Below, in pieces: positions 13,260 through 20,229 of a DNA stretch of 20,229 bases. Below the pieces are notes generated by a model, which did no database searches, was not told where the DNA came from, and saw only the letters and a list, made by a program, of their open reading frames with translations. Source of the DNA: an uncultured Alistipes sp. (GTDB taxonomy: Bacteria > Bacteroidota > Bacteroidia > Bacteroidales > Rikenellaceae); assembly GCA_958449275.1 (NCBI GenBank), contig CAUDHE010000048.1:1-20229 (forward strand), in the 5' to 3' direction. Each line of letters begins with the position of its first letter. The first letter of the stretch is position 1. The translations under genes were made by a program, and so were the position numbers.

Positions 13260-15680
13260 CTACATTCCGAGCCACACGCCTATGCGATAGGCCGCGAAAG
13301 CCACGCTCCAAGCCAGCAGGGTATTGTAAACTATCGAAAACACTGCGTATTTCCAGCCTCCCGCCTCATGCGCTATGGCCATCACGGTCGCTATGCACGG
13401 GAAATAGAGCAGAATGAATATCATCATGGCCAAAGCCGAGGCCTGCGTATAATTGCCCGACGAGATCAATCGGTCTGACAGAGAGTCGCTGCCCTCCGCC
13501 TCGGCATCCTCCGCCGAATACAGCACGCCGAGCGTCGACACCACGATCTCTTTGGCCGCCGCACCCGACAGAAGGGCCACACTCGCACGCCAGTCGAGTC
13601 CCAACGGACGCATGACGGGTTCGCACGCTTTGCCGATATGCCCCAGATACGAACTTTCGAGTTCGCCCGACGGAGCGACCGAGTCGCCGCCCGCAACGGT
13701 CTCCGTCGCGGCAAGACGAACCTCCGCCGTCGCTTCGGGACGCGGATAATAGCTCAAGAACCATATTATGATGGCGGCAACGAGTATCAGACCGCCTATT
13801 TTCTTCAGATACTGTTCGCTGCGCTCCCACATGTGACGAAGCGTGGCATTGACGGTGGGAATGCGATAGGGTGGCAGCTCCATGACGAATGGCGTCTCGT
13901 CGGCTCCGAACATGAAATGCCGCATCACTCGCGCCGTAAGTACCGCCACGACTCCGCCGAATACGTAAATGCAGAACAGCACCGTCCCCGCATGACGGGG
14001 GAAGAATGTGCCCGCCAACAATATGAAGACGGGAAGTCGCGCGCTGCACGACATGAAAGGATTTATCAATATGGTTATCAGTCGGCTGCTACGGCTCTCA
14101 ATGGTTCGGGTAGCCATGATCGCGGGAACGTTGCAACCGAATCCCATAACCAGAGGGATGAACGACTTGCCGTGCAGTCCCGCCAAGTGCATCAGCTTGT
14201 CCATGATGAACGCGGCGCGAGCCATATATCCCGAATCCTCCATCAACGATATGAACAGATAGAGTATCAAAATGTTGGGCAGGAATACCGCCACGGCACC
14301 CACGCCGCCTATGATTCCGCCCGCTATGAGGTCGCGCAGCGGGCCGTCGGCCATGAATCGACCCACTGTCTCGCCGAGCCACGCGAATCCGCCTTCGATC
14401 CACTCCTGCGGATATGCGCCGAGCGTAAATGTGCTCCAGAACATGAGGAACATCACCGCGAGGAACAGCGGGAATCCGATATATTTGTTGGTCACGATGC
14501 GATCGATGAACGACGTCTTGCGATTAGGCTCCCGATCGCTCGAAGAGTAGGTTTCGGCCAACGCCCCCTCGATGAATCCGTACTTTTCGTTGGTCACGGC
14601 GCTCTCCGCATCCTCGCCCAGAGCCGTCTCGATACGCTGCGCACCCTTCATGCCCTGCGTCCGCCACTCCTCGAAGTGATCGGCATCCGCCAGAAGTTCC
14701 ATAACACCCGCATCGCCCTCGAGCATCTTTATAGACCAATACCGCGGCGGAAAACACTTGGGCAATTCGTCGATGTTGCGCTTCATCATCTTCGAAAGCG
14801 TCGCTATCTCCGACTCGATCGACGACGAATAGTTGATATGTATGTGACGCACCTTGGGATTCTCGTTTTCGAAAGTGAGGATCACTTCGTCCAGCAGCTC
14901 GTCCAGTCCGCGGCGGTCGCGGGCCACGACAGGCACCATAGGCACACCGATCATGCGCCCCAACCGTTCGTAATCGAGCCGCGCACCGCTATTCTCCAGC
15001 TCGTCGTACATGTTCAGAGCCACCACCATTTTGGGGTTCAGGTCGATAAGTTCGGTGGTAAGATACAGATTACGCTCCAGATTCGACGCCACGACGGCAT
15101 TAACCACCACATCGGGCATCTTCTCGACGAGATGCCGACGCACGTACAACTCCTCGGGAGTGTAAGCCGACAGCGCATAGGTGCCCGGCAAATCGGTTAT
15201 GTTGATCTTGTATCCTTTGTATTCCAGCGATCCTCTCTTTGCGTCCACCGTGACGCCGCTGTAATTTCCCACATGCTCGCGGCTGCCCGACAAGGCGTTG
15301 AACAACGACGTCTTGCCGCTGTTGGGATTTCCCACCAAAGCGATGTCGATCTCGCGCATTTTTTCGTTTATGACGCGGCGAAACGCCTCGTCACCGATCT
15401 CGGACACGACCGCATTGGGTGCGGTCCGCTCGTCCGACACGAAAGCGCGCGCTTCGTCGGGAGTCACCACTTCGACCATAGCCGCCTCGCCCCGACGGAG
15501 CGATACTTCGTATCCCATGACGGAATACTTGATCGGATCGCGCAGGGGCGCATTGAGGACAGATACGACTCTCTGTCCGCGTACAAAGCCCATTTCGAGT
15601 ATTCTGCGGCGAAAACCTCCGTGGCCCAACACCTTTATTATGACGGCGGATTCACCGGTTTTCAAATCCGACAAAAACAT
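13260..15680 (-). CDS. feoB: FeoA-FeoB fusion, ferrous iron transporter
   Basis: An 806-residue inner-membrane Fe(II) uptake protein. Residues 1-75 form the FeoA SH3-like domain. Residues about 112-270 are the G domain, with G1 GNPNSGKT (117-124), G2 Thr144 in SGVTV, G3 DLPG (163-166) and G4 NMYD (223-226). The rest is the FeoB membrane part with two Gate-type halves: GGIIGGVGAVAVFLPNILIL, SGYMARAAFIMDKLMHLAG and FGCNVPAIMATRTI, then a second block ending IYNTLLAW-like helices. The FeoA-FeoB fusion is usual in Bacteroidota. No separate FeoC is present. ATG at 15680 is chosen because the FeoA fold starts at once and a good promoter lies about 20 nt upstream. It heads the operon with the hemerythrin protein and the regulator. 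Confidence 0.95.
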   Translation of the reverse strand: MFLSDLKTGESAVIIKVLGHGGFRRRILEMGFVRGQRVVSVLNAPLRDPIKYSVMGYEVSLRRGEAAMVEVVTPDEARAFVSDERTAPNAVVSEIGDEAFRRVINEKMREIDIALVGNPNSGKTSLFNALSGSREHVGNYSGVTVDAKRGSLEYKGYKINITDLPGTYALSAYTPEELYVRRHLVEKMPDVVVNAVVASNLERNLYLTTELIDLNPKMVVALNMYDELENSGARLDYERLGRMIGVPMVPVVARDRRGLDELLDEVILTFENENPKVRHIHINYSSSIESEIATLSKMMKRNIDELPKCFPPRYWSIKMLEGDAGVMELLADADHFEEWRTQGMKGAQRIETALGEDAESAVTNEKYGFIEGALAETYSSSDREPNRKTSFIDRIVTNKYIGFPLFLAVMFLMFWSTFTLGAYPQEWIEGGFAWLGETVGRFMADGPLRDLIAGGIIGGVGAVAVFLPNILILYLFISLMEDSGYMARAAFIMDKLMHLAGLHGKSFIPLVMGFGCNVPAIMATRTIESRSSRLITILINPFMSCSARLPVFILLAGTFFPRHAGTVLFCIYVFGGVVAVLTARVMRHFMFGADETPFVMELPPYRIPTVNATLRHMWERSEQYLKKIGGLILVAAIIIWFLSYYPRPEATAEVRLAATETVAGGDSVAPSGELESSYLGHIGKACEPVMRPLGLDWRASVALLSGAAAKEIVVSTLGVLYSAEDAEAEGSDSLSDRLISSGNYTQASALAMMIFILLYFPCIATVMAIAHEAGGWKYAVFSIVYNTLLAWSVAFAAYRIGVWLGM

Positions 15681-15699
15681 ATCGCTTCATATTTTTTCG

Positions 15700-15731
15700 C
15701 AAAAATACACATTTTTTACGATATAAGCCAA
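15700..15731 (-). promoter_or_regulatory. Promoter of the feoAB operon
   Basis: The -7 box TATTTTTG (15707-15700, minus strand) fits TAnnTTTG, and TTGG (15731-15728) lies 20 nt upstream at the -33 position. Transcription would start near 15694, giving a leader of about 14 nt before the ATG at 15680. No obvious iron-box palindrome was found. Confidence 0.75.
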
Positions 15732-15814
15732 TCCCCGATTACAATGAAAATTCCACTTACAATCCCTCGAACATGCGATTGCGGGAAACGTCGGAAACTC
15801 CGACCTTTGCATCG

Positions 15815-16034
15815 TAAGAAACATCATCGAATACGACAGAGTTTATTTTGTTTGTTTTATGAATAATAATCGCGAACCGTCACCGCCGTGAGGCAGAGGC
15901 GAACCGTCGGACAGACGGCTGCAGTTCGGAATCGGGGCGAACGGACTTCTAAAAAGGCCACAAGAAAAAGTTAGAAACAACGGAGGTCGCGTTCCGACGA
16001 AAAAGAGGTATCCCGCGCGGGTATCTCTTTTTTT
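15815..16034 (+). ncRNA. Candidate small RNA ending at a strong terminator
   Basis: The terminator at 16000-16034 has no upstream gene on the plus strand, so something must be transcribed into it. A promoter-like TTGC (15780-15783), 19 nt, GACCTTTG (15803-15810) differs from TAnnTTTG at the first base only. The interval between contains hairpins such as CCGTC/GACGG (15905-15909 with 15915-15919) inside CGAAC/GTTCG. The only short frame, ATG at 15860, has nine codons. The RNA call is inference and the family is not recognised. Confidence 0.3.
16000..16034. terminator. Strong intrinsic terminator, probably bidirectional
   Basis: A GC-rich stem pairs AGAGGTA with TATCTCT (one G-U pair), skips one bulged T, then pairs CCCGC with GCGGG. 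Seven T residues follow (16028-16034), and A residues precede the stem (16000-16004), so it can work both ways. It is isolated between divergent feoAB and purE, with no adjacent coding gene. Confidence 0.85.
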
Positions 16035-16135
16035 GTACTTACCCCGAACCGCCGCATCGCGAATATCCTGCCGCACACCGTCCGAACGACCGCCGAACGG
16101 TGGAAAATTTGTTGATAATTTTTGTACCTCATTTC

Positions 16136-16167
16136 TTTCCTTTTTCAAATAAAATGGCGTACATTTG
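16136..16167 (+). promoter_or_regulatory. Promoter upstream of purE
   Basis: TACATTTG (16160-16167, continuing CA) matches TAnnTTTG exactly, with TTTC (16136-16139) 20 nt upstream. This is the same TTTC-N20-TAnnTTTG arrangement as the riboswitch promoter. Transcription would start near 16172-16174, about 285 nt before the purE ATG. Confidence 0.78.
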
Positions 16168-16172
16168 CACTC

Positions 16173-16435
16173 ATGAAAGGAATGTGGCGAAATATCGCAC
16201 GAAAAGGCTCTCGAGCCGTCCTTGCGGCGTTGCGAGGCTCGACCGATTCGCCGGTCGGCGCGGTAGGAAACGTACGCCGCCGAACCGCGCGGCGCGAAAA
16301 GCACGACATTTCGGACATCGATTCGTCGGGGCGACTTACGCAGTCGTGTTCGCTCGCGCAAATACAAATATGTGAAATCGGAACGATAGTATAACTCATA
16401 CAGAGCCGTTGCAGCGATCCTGCAACGGTTATGTT
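16173..16435 (+). ncRNA. Structured purE leader or independent small RNA
   Basis: About 260 nt lie between a strong promoter and a terminator-like hairpin, with several clean stems: CGACCG/CGGTCG (about 16240-16257), CCTTGC/GCGAGG (about 16220-16237), GCGCGG/CCGCGC and CACGAC/GTCGTG. The sequence is more GC-rich than nearby intergenic DNA. A 73-codon frame starts at 16173, right at the expected transcript start, and ends at 16394; it is Arg-rich and has no family I recognise, so I treat it as chance. The element may be a free RNA (for example 6S-like) or a regulatory leader of purE. Confidence 0.4.
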
Positions 16436-16440
16436 TTAAC
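16406..16440 (+). terminator. Terminator-like hairpin before purE
   Basis: A perfect 8-bp stem, CCGTTGCA (16406-16413) with TGCAACGG (16421-16428), closes a 7-nt loop and is followed by TTATGTTTTAAC. The T-run is interrupted, so efficiency is uncertain. It lies 28 nt before the purE ATG, which suggests either the end of a small RNA or an attenuator. Confidence 0.6.
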
Positions 16441-16456
16441 ATTACACATTGACAAT

Positions 16457-16924
16457 ATGAAAGTTGCAGTTATCATGGGTTCGACCAGCGATTGGGACAT
16501 AATGTCGGCTGCCGTCGAGATGCTCGAAGAGTTGGGCATAGAGTACGAGAAACGGGTTATCAGTGCGCATCGCACTCCCGAACTCATGTTCGAATATGCC
16601 AAAACGGCCAAGGAGCGCGGCATAGGCGTGGTAATAGCAGGCGCGGGAGGTGCGGCCCACGTGGCGGGCGTCACGGCGGCTCTCACCACGGTGCCCGTAA
16701 TCGGCGTACCCATCAAATCGCAGACTCTCAACGGTCTCGACTCGCTGCTTTCTATCGTGCAGATGCCCGGAGGCATTCCGGTATCCACCGTGGCGATAAA
16801 CGGAGCCAAGAACGCGGCCCTCATAGCCGCTTCGATATTCGCCCTGCACGATAAGGAACTCGAGGCGCGTCTGGAGGCATTCCGCCGCAAGCAGACCGAA
16901 AAAGTGCTCGACGCCAAACTTTAA
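16457..16924 (+). CDS. purE: N5-carboxyaminoimidazole ribonucleotide mutase
   Basis: This 155-residue cytoplasmic enzyme of purine synthesis converts N5-CAIR to CAIR (class I PurE). The N-terminal GSTSDWD (8-14) binds substrate phosphate, and SAHRTPE (36-42) carries the catalytic His. GAGGAAHVAG (62-71) and GVPIKSQTLNGLDSLLSIVQ (83-102) are the other conserved blocks. The frame is open to 16409, but the ATG at 16457 starts exactly where the family does, and the upstream part lies in the hairpin region. A class I PurE normally works after PurK; purK is not in this window. purL follows 66 nt later on the same strand. Confidence 0.96.
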   Translation: MKVAVIMGSTSDWDIMSAAVEMLEELGIEYEKRVISAHRTPELMFEYAKTAKERGIGVVIAGAGGAAHVAGVTAALTTVPVIGVPIKSQTLNGLDSLLSIVQMPGGIPVSTVAINGAKNAALIAASIFALHDKELEARLEAFRRKQTEKVLDAKL

Positions 16925-16990
16925 AGTGCGCAGCGAAAAGCGCAAATCGTAAAAGGGCGACAAACGTAACGGGACAAACCGCTGAAAATT

Positions 16991-19900
16991 ATGAAGAACT
17001 ACCGTATTTATGTAGAGAAATATACTCGGTTTCAAGTGGAAGCCGACACGCTTCGCAAGGAGCTGAACAACAACCTCGGACTCAAGTTGCAATCGCTGCG
17101 GCTGCTGAATGTCTACGATCTGTTCGGATTCACCGAAGAGTTGCTCGAAAAGAGCCGTTACGCCGTATTCGGCGAGATCGTGACCGACTGCGTGAGCGAC
17201 GAGTGCGATCTCGACGGCAAAAAATATCTGGCCATAGAATATCTGCCCGGACAATTCGACCAGCGGGCGAGTTCGGCCGTCGCATGCGTGCGACTCATCG
17301 AACCTACCGCCGACGTCAGGATCAAGAGTTCGAAACTGCTGATATTCGACTCGGCCATCACCGACGAAGAGTTGGCGCGCGTGGAGCGTTACTGCATCAA
17401 CGCCGTCGAATCACGACGCAAGGATCTCGCGACGCTCACCGACACTGAAGATGCCGAGGTCAAGCCCGTACCCGTTCTGACAGGGCTTACGGCGCTCGAG
17501 AACTACGAACTGGAAGGGTACTGCAAACAATACGGCCTGGCGATGAACGCCGACGATCTGCGCGAAGTGGTAAACTATTACAAGGCCGAGGGTCGCGATC
17601 CGTCGGAGACCGAGCTTCGTATTCTCGACACCTATTGGAGCGACCACTGCCGCCACACGACGTTCACCACCGAAATTACGGAGATCACGATCGACCCGTC
17701 GTTCATCAGCGACGAACTGGGCGAATCGCTCGACACGTTGCATCGCATCCGCAAAGAACTCGGACGCGAAAACAAGAGTCTGTGCCTCATGGAGCTCGCC
17801 ACGGTGGGCGCACGCTATCTGAAAAAGACGGGGGTGCTCGACGACCTGGAGCAAAGCGAGGAGAACAACGCATGCAGCATATTCGTAAACGTGGATGTCG
17901 ACGGCCGCACGGAAAAGTGGCTGTTGCAGTTCAAGAACGAAACGCATAATCATCCGACCGAGATCGAGCCGTTCGGCGGTGCGTCGACCTGCCTGGGCGG
18001 CGCGATCCGCGACCCGTTGTCGGGCCGCAGCTACGTATATCAGGCCATGCGCGTCACGGGTGCGGGCGACATATACAAGAGCGTGGCCGAGACCATGAAG
18101 GGCAAACTGCCGCAGCGAATCATAAGCGCCAAGGCCGCAGCGGGTTATTCGAGTTACGGCAACCAGATAGGTCTGGCCACCACGCACGTACGCGAGATCT
18201 ATCATCCCGACTATGTGGCCAAGCGTTTGGAAGTGGGCGCGGTAGTGGGTGCGGTAAAGGCCGAGAACGTACGCCGCGAATCGCCTGCGGCGGGAGATGC
18301 CATATTGCTATTGGGCGGCCGCACGGGACGCGACGGAATCGGCGGTGCGACAGGATCGTCGAAGGAACACAACGTAAAATCGATAGAGGAATGCAGTTCG
18401 GAGGTTCAGAAGGGTAACGCTCCCGAGGAGCGCAAACTCGAACGTCTGTTCCGTCGCGCCGAGGTTACCCGCCTCATAAAGAAATCGAACGATTTCGGTG
18501 CGGGCGGCGTGAGCGTGGCGATAGGCGAGTTGGCCCCGGGACTCGACATATATCTCGACCGCGTGCCGACCAAGTACAGCGGCCTGAACTCCACGGAACT
18601 GGCTATCAGCGAATCGCAGGAGCGAATGGCTGTAGTGGTCGAGCGCAAGGATATGGCCGTATTCGAGGAATATTGCCACGAGGAGAACATCGAGGTGACT
18701 CACGTGGCCGACGTCACGGACACCGACCGTCTGAAGATGTTCTACAACGGCGAGAAGATCGTGGATCTGTCGCGCGAATTTATCGACAGCGCGGGAGCCA
18801 AGCACTATACAAAGATAAAGATGGCGGCGGTGGAGGATCGCGATCCGTTCCGTCGCGAAATCGCTGGAGATTCGCTGCGCGAAAAGATCGCGACGAATCT
18901 TCAGGATGACAACGTCGTGTCGCAGCGAGGCATGATCGAAATGTTCGACTCGACGATAGGCGCGTCGACCGTGCTGATGCCTTTCGGCGGCCGCACGCAG
19001 AACACCGAAACGCAGGTATCGGTCCAGAAACTGCCCGTGGGCAAGGCGCACACCGACACAGCCAGCATCATGGCGTTCGGTTACAACCCCTTCATTACTT
19101 CGTGGAGTCCCTACCACGGCGCGGCATACGCCGTGATAGAGGCAGCGAGCAAGGTGGTGGCGGCAGGAGCACGTTACGATCGCATGCGTTATTCGTATCA
19201 GGAGTATTTCGAGCGCATGCACGACGAATCGTCGTGGGGCAAGCCCCTCGCCGCACTGCTCGGAGCACTGAAGATGCAGATAGAACTGGGACTGCCCTCC
19301 ATCGGCGGCAAGGACTCGATGAGCGGTACGTTCCAAGACATAAACGTTCCGCCCATGCTTATGGCGTTCGGTATCACTACGGTGGACGCCCGCACGGTCA
19401 TAAGCCCCGAATTCAAATCGGCGGGACACAACCTTTATATAATAAAGCACACGCCTTCGGCCAACCGCATGCCCGACACCGAGCTGCTGAAAAAGAATTT
19501 CGATTTCGTAAGTTCGGCCATCGAGCGCGGCGAGATAACAGCGGCATATGCGATAGGATTCGGCGGAGCGGCAGAAGCAATTGCAAAGATGTCGTTCGGT
19601 AACCGAGTGGGTGCGACCGTCGAATACGACGCACGGCAGTTGTTCGATTACGACTACGGATCGTTCATCGTGGAGGCAGCGGGTACGCTCGATCATCCTT
19701 CGGCGCTCCTTATCGGAACCACGACCGATTCGGCCGAGGTGACCATCAACGGCGAAACGTTCGCGATAGACGAATTGCAGAAGATCAACTCGCAGAAGTT
19801 CTGCTCGATATATCCCGACCGCGGCATCGAGGGCGGAACCACCCGCAAGAGCATGCCCGAAAAGAAAACGATAGAGTATTCGGGCGCGCCCGTCGACGAG

Positions 19901-20229
19901 GTGACGGTGTTCATTCCCGTATTCTCGGGTACCAACTGCGACTACGACACGGCCAAGCAGTTCGAGCGCGCGGGAGCCAAGGTCACCACGAGCGTATTCT
20001 GCGACCTGACGGCCGAAGACATCTTCGCTTCGATAGACCGCATGAAGAGCATGATTGACAAATGCAACATCTTCGTGCTCAGCGGCGGATTCTCGGCAGG
20101 CGACGAACCCGACGGAAGCGGAAAATTCATCGCCAATGTGCTTAACAACAAGAAAATAACCGACTCGATCCATGCGCTGCTCGACCGCGGCGGCCTGATA
20201 CTCGGCATCTGCAACGGCTTCCAGGCCCT
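16991..20229 (+). CDS. purL: Phosphoribosylformylglycinamidine synthase, single-chain (3' end beyond window)
   Basis: This enzyme converts FGAR to FGAM with ATP and glutamine, the fourth step of purine synthesis. The frame is open from ATG 16991 through the last base, 1079 codons. It is the large one-chain form: an N-terminal PurS-like part (from MKNYRIYVEKYTRFQVEAD), then the synthetase domain with DTYWSDHCRHTTF (about residue 212) and KNETHNHPTEIEPFGG (about 314). A second half follows with TVLMPFGGRTQNTETQVSVQ, and a class I glutaminase begins near 970 (FIPVFSGTNCDYDTAKQFE). The window ends eight residues or so after its nucleophile Cys1074 in GICNGFQ, so the late His-Glu pair and the stop are missing. 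There is no separate purS or purQ in the window, as expected for the fused form. Confidence 0.96.
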   Translation, partial: MKNYRIYVEKYTRFQVEADTLRKELNNNLGLKLQSLRLLNVYDLFGFTEELLEKSRYAVFGEIVTDCVSDECDLDGKKYLAIEYLPGQFDQRASSAVACVRLIEPTADVRIKSSKLLIFDSAITDEELARVERYCINAVESRRKDLATLTDTEDAEVKPVPVLTGLTALENYELEGYCKQYGLAMNADDLREVVNYYKAEGRDPSETELRILDTYWSDHCRHTTFTTEITEITIDPSFISDELGESLDTLHRIRKELGRENKSLCLMELATVGARYLKKTGVLDDLEQSEENNACSIFVNVDVDGRTEKWLLQFKNETHNHPTEIEPFGGASTCLGGAIRDPLSGRSYVYQAMRVTGAGDIYKSVAETMKGKLPQRIISAKAAAGYSSYGNQIGLATTHVREIYHPDYVAKRLEVGAVVGAVKAENVRRESPAAGDAILLLGGRTGRDGIGGATGSSKEHNVKSIEECSSEVQKGNAPEERKLERLFRRAEVTRLIKKSNDFGAGGVSVAIGELAPGLDIYLDRVPTKYSGLNSTELAISESQERMAVVVERKDMAVFEEYCHEENIEVTHVADVTDTDRLKMFYNGEKIVDLSREFIDSAGAKHYTKIKMAAVEDRDPFRREIAGDSLREKIATNLQDDNVVSQRGMIEMFDSTIGASTVLMPFGGRTQNTETQVSVQKLPVGKAHTDTASIMAFGYNPFITSWSPYHGAAYAVIEAASKVVAAGARYDRMRYSYQEYFERMHDESSWGKPLAALLGALKMQIELGLPSIGGKDSMSGTFQDINVPPMLMAFGITTVDARTVISPEFKSAGHNLYIIKHTPSANRMPDTELLKKNFDFVSSAIERGEITAAYAIGFGGAAEAIAKMSFGNRVGATVEYDARQLFDYDYGSFIVEAAGTLDHPSALLIGTTTDSAEVTINGETFAIDELQKINSQKFCSIYPDRGIEGGTTRKSMPEKKTIEYSGAPVDEVTVFIPVFSGTNCDYDTAKQFERAGAKVTTSVFCDLTAEDIFASIDRMKSMIDKCNIFVLSGGFSAGDEPDGSGKFIANVLNNKKITDSIHALLDRGGLILGICNGFQA

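Noticed and set aside
13638..15866. Open plus-strand frame of 742 codons opposite feoAB
   Set aside because: It is a His/Arg-rich antisense shadow of feoAB with no motif and no promoter-like start.
16173..16394. 73-codon frame between the purE promoter and the pre-purE hairpin
   Set aside because: It starts at the expected first transcribed bases, is Arg-rich and has no recognisable family; a structured RNA fits better. Kept as a possible alternative only.
15843..16442. 199-codon minus-strand frame across the feoAB-purE gap
   Set aside because: It is low-quality sequence that crosses two terminators and the purE promoter, with no motif.
18308..20173. Open minus-strand frame of 621 codons opposite purL
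   Set aside because: It lies entirely antisense to purL and has no family features.

Overview
The window looks like a chromosomal segment of a Bacteroidota (Bacteroidetes) bacterium, moderately GC-rich and probably Rikenellaceae/Alistipes-like. The genus is inference. The phylum call rests on several TAnnTTTG-type -7 promoter boxes (11324-11331, 11831-11838, 15700-15707, 16160-16167), the lack of Shine-Dalgarno sequences before clear starts, a FeoA-FeoB fusion, a one-chain PurL and a TonB-dependent receptor. There are no tRNA or rRNA genes, CRISPR arrays or insertion sequences.

Layout. (1) 1-2788, plus strand: the end of an HlyD-type adaptor and two ABC-2 permeases, an envelope export system closed by a clear intrinsic terminator. 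(2) 2887-6369, plus: a TonB-dependent receptor preceded by a long imperfect hairpin, then an exported nucleoside-hydrolase-like/FmdE-like fusion. (3) 6387-7531, minus: a DUF362 protein with a signal peptide, ending at an 11-bp hairpin shared with the convergent gene, and preceded by two strong hairpins. (4) 7551-11131, minus: metY-metX-hom, turning homoserine into homocysteine. (5) 11219-11862, minus, no conventional gene: a Met-rich leader ORF just upstream of metY with its own promoter; further upstream a cobalamin riboswitch with its own promoter and, about 250 nt past the aptamer, a terminator-like structure. (6) 11922-15680, minus: feoAB, a RIC-like hemerythrin protein and a LuxR-type regulator with a degenerate receiver, in one tight operon. 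(7) 15691-16456: intergenic, with one T-tailed terminator, a strong plus-strand promoter and a second terminator-like hairpin, suggesting one or two unannotated RNAs. (8) 16457-20229, plus: purE and purL of purine synthesis; purL is cut by the window end just after its glutaminase cysteine.

The most interesting part is 11219-11862. A 28-codon reading frame with five Met codons in its last 13 residues lies between a -7 box and metY, which fits translation-dependent sensing of Met-tRNA. Upstream, a textbook B12 aptamer heads a short transcript unit with no convincing gene that appears to end before the met promoter. Either B12 controls a small non-coding RNA, or it controls read-through into the methionine operon.
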